A program made the translations under genes and the position numbers. DNA of 64,000 nt from the NCBI RefSeq assembly GCF_048268085.1, contig NZ_JBLWWF010000004.1, forward strand, positions 195,213-259,212. The letters run 5' to 3'. Under the pieces are notes generated by a model, which did no database searches, was not told the origin of the DNA, and was given only the letters and a program-made list of their open reading frames with translations. This document shows positions 63,578 to 64,000 of this stretch, one piece after another. The first letter of the stretch is position 1; every line of letters begins with the position of its first letter. This DNA comes from Neptunicella sp048268085 (GTDB taxonomy: Bacteria > Pseudomonadota > Gammaproteobacteria > Enterobacterales > Alteromonadaceae).

Positions 63578-64000
63578 TTAATCACGCTGTGCAATAGTAA
63601 TCCTGTCTAAATTTGCCAGATCTTTAACGCAATGTATAGATGAGAATCCTTTATTTTCCAATATCTTATGTATGGCTTGTTGTTGTTGGTAACCGTGTTC
63701 AAACATGATAAAGCCTTTGTCATGCAGATAAGTACGGGCCAAATCACTAATATGCCGGATGTCATTTAAGCCATCTTCTCCAGAGGTTAACGCTGTGCGA
63801 GGTTCGAAACGCACATCTCCTTGAGTCAACCATTTGCTATGTTCTTCCACATAAGGTGGATTAGAGATAATCAAATTGTACTGTCGGCCAGCTAAGGCAG
63901 AAAACCAGTCACTCTGTAAAATTTCGACCTGTTCCAATTTGTGAAAGCGGGCATTTTCACGGGCTAGCTCAACCACTTCGGCTTTAAAATCTACCGCGGT
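63578..64000 (-). CDS. prmC: Release factor glutamine methyltransferase PrmC (5' part beyond window)
   Basis: Methylates the GGQ glutamine of release factors RF1 and RF2. The visible 140 C-terminal residues include the SAM-fold acidic strand start (TAVDFKAE), the catalytic NPPY (LIISNPPYVEEHS), FEPRTALTSGEDGL and the final LDRITIAQRD. The open frame runs to the window edge, so the start is missing. Confidence 0.93.
   Translation of the reverse strand, partial: TAVDFKAEVVELARENARFHKLEQVEILQSDWFSALAGRQYNLIISNPPYVEEHSKWLTQGDVRFEPRTALTSGEDGLNDIRHISDLARTYLHDKGFIMFEHGYQQQQAIHKILENKGFSSIHCVKDLANLDRITIAQRD

Noticed and set aside
1..64000. Mobile elements, CRISPR arrays, tRNA or rRNA genes
   Set aside because: I found no transposase, integrase, phage gene, regularly spaced repeat or tRNA-like cloverleaf in the gaps.

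Overview
The window is an ordinary chromosomal segment of a gammaproteobacterium, most likely a marine member of the Alteromonadales. This rests on the gene order holB-tmk-mltG-pabC-fabF-acpP-fabG-fabD-fabH-plsX-rpmF-yceD, the pairs sppA-ansA and yffB-dapE, the run prmC..sirB2-sirB1-kdsA-gcvA..ygdD-rlmM, and small families common in that order (DUF2788, DUF2897, DUF3034). Base composition looks like low-to-mid 40s percent G+C by eye. I saw no insertion sequence, prophage, CRISPR array, tRNA or rRNA. Nearly all the DNA is coding.

Layout. 1-9661 (all minus): DNA replication and dTMP supply, murein trimming, folate precursor, and the whole fatty-acid initiation and elongation cluster with L32 and YceD. 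9793-15514: Maf-type nucleotide hydrolase, a HAD phosphatase, RluC and RNase E with a long structured leader that may hold a 38-residue ORF. 15585-22088: FadH, SppA, AnsA and a Bcr/CflA exporter. 22196-26889 (minus): a tightly packed set of envelope genes: cupredoxin, membrane GGDEF-EAL protein, DUF3034 predicted outer-membrane protein, lipoprotein truncated globin, then a DUF192 protein. 27137-37261: patatin, a IIA-Glc-like protein lacking its phosphorylation histidine, YffB-DapE, DUF2897-RimJ, a LysR regulator, YbjQ, AstE, an EAL protein and Pgm. 37407-43302: YbfF, DUF2788, FldA, a DEAD-box helicase and a large double protease resembling fungal Nma111. 43411-46937: EtfA/EtfB and ETF-ubiquinone oxidoreductase around a shared palindromic operator. 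47070-52710: an H-NS-like protein and a kinase/regulator pair feeding c-di-GMP. 52835-56721: MoxR-DUF58-TgpA. 56701-64000 (minus): RlmM, YgdD, an alpha/beta hydrolase, GcvA, KdsA, SirB1, SirB2, an HD-GYP response regulator and PrmC.

Themes. Four separate c-di-GMP proteins (a GGDEF-EAL, an EAL with dead GGDEF, a REC-PAS-PAS-GGDEF-EAL and a REC-HD-GYP) lie within 40 kb. FadH and the ETF/ETF-QO genes point to active fatty-acid and branched-chain acyl-CoA oxidation beside the synthesis cluster. The most promising less-described items are the cupredoxin/c-di-GMP/DUF3034/globin operon, the Nma111-like protease, and the H-to-Q IIA protein behind paired DnaA boxes.

Limits: all family assignments are by reading the translated sequence and recalling families. 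No search, alignment or folding program was run.
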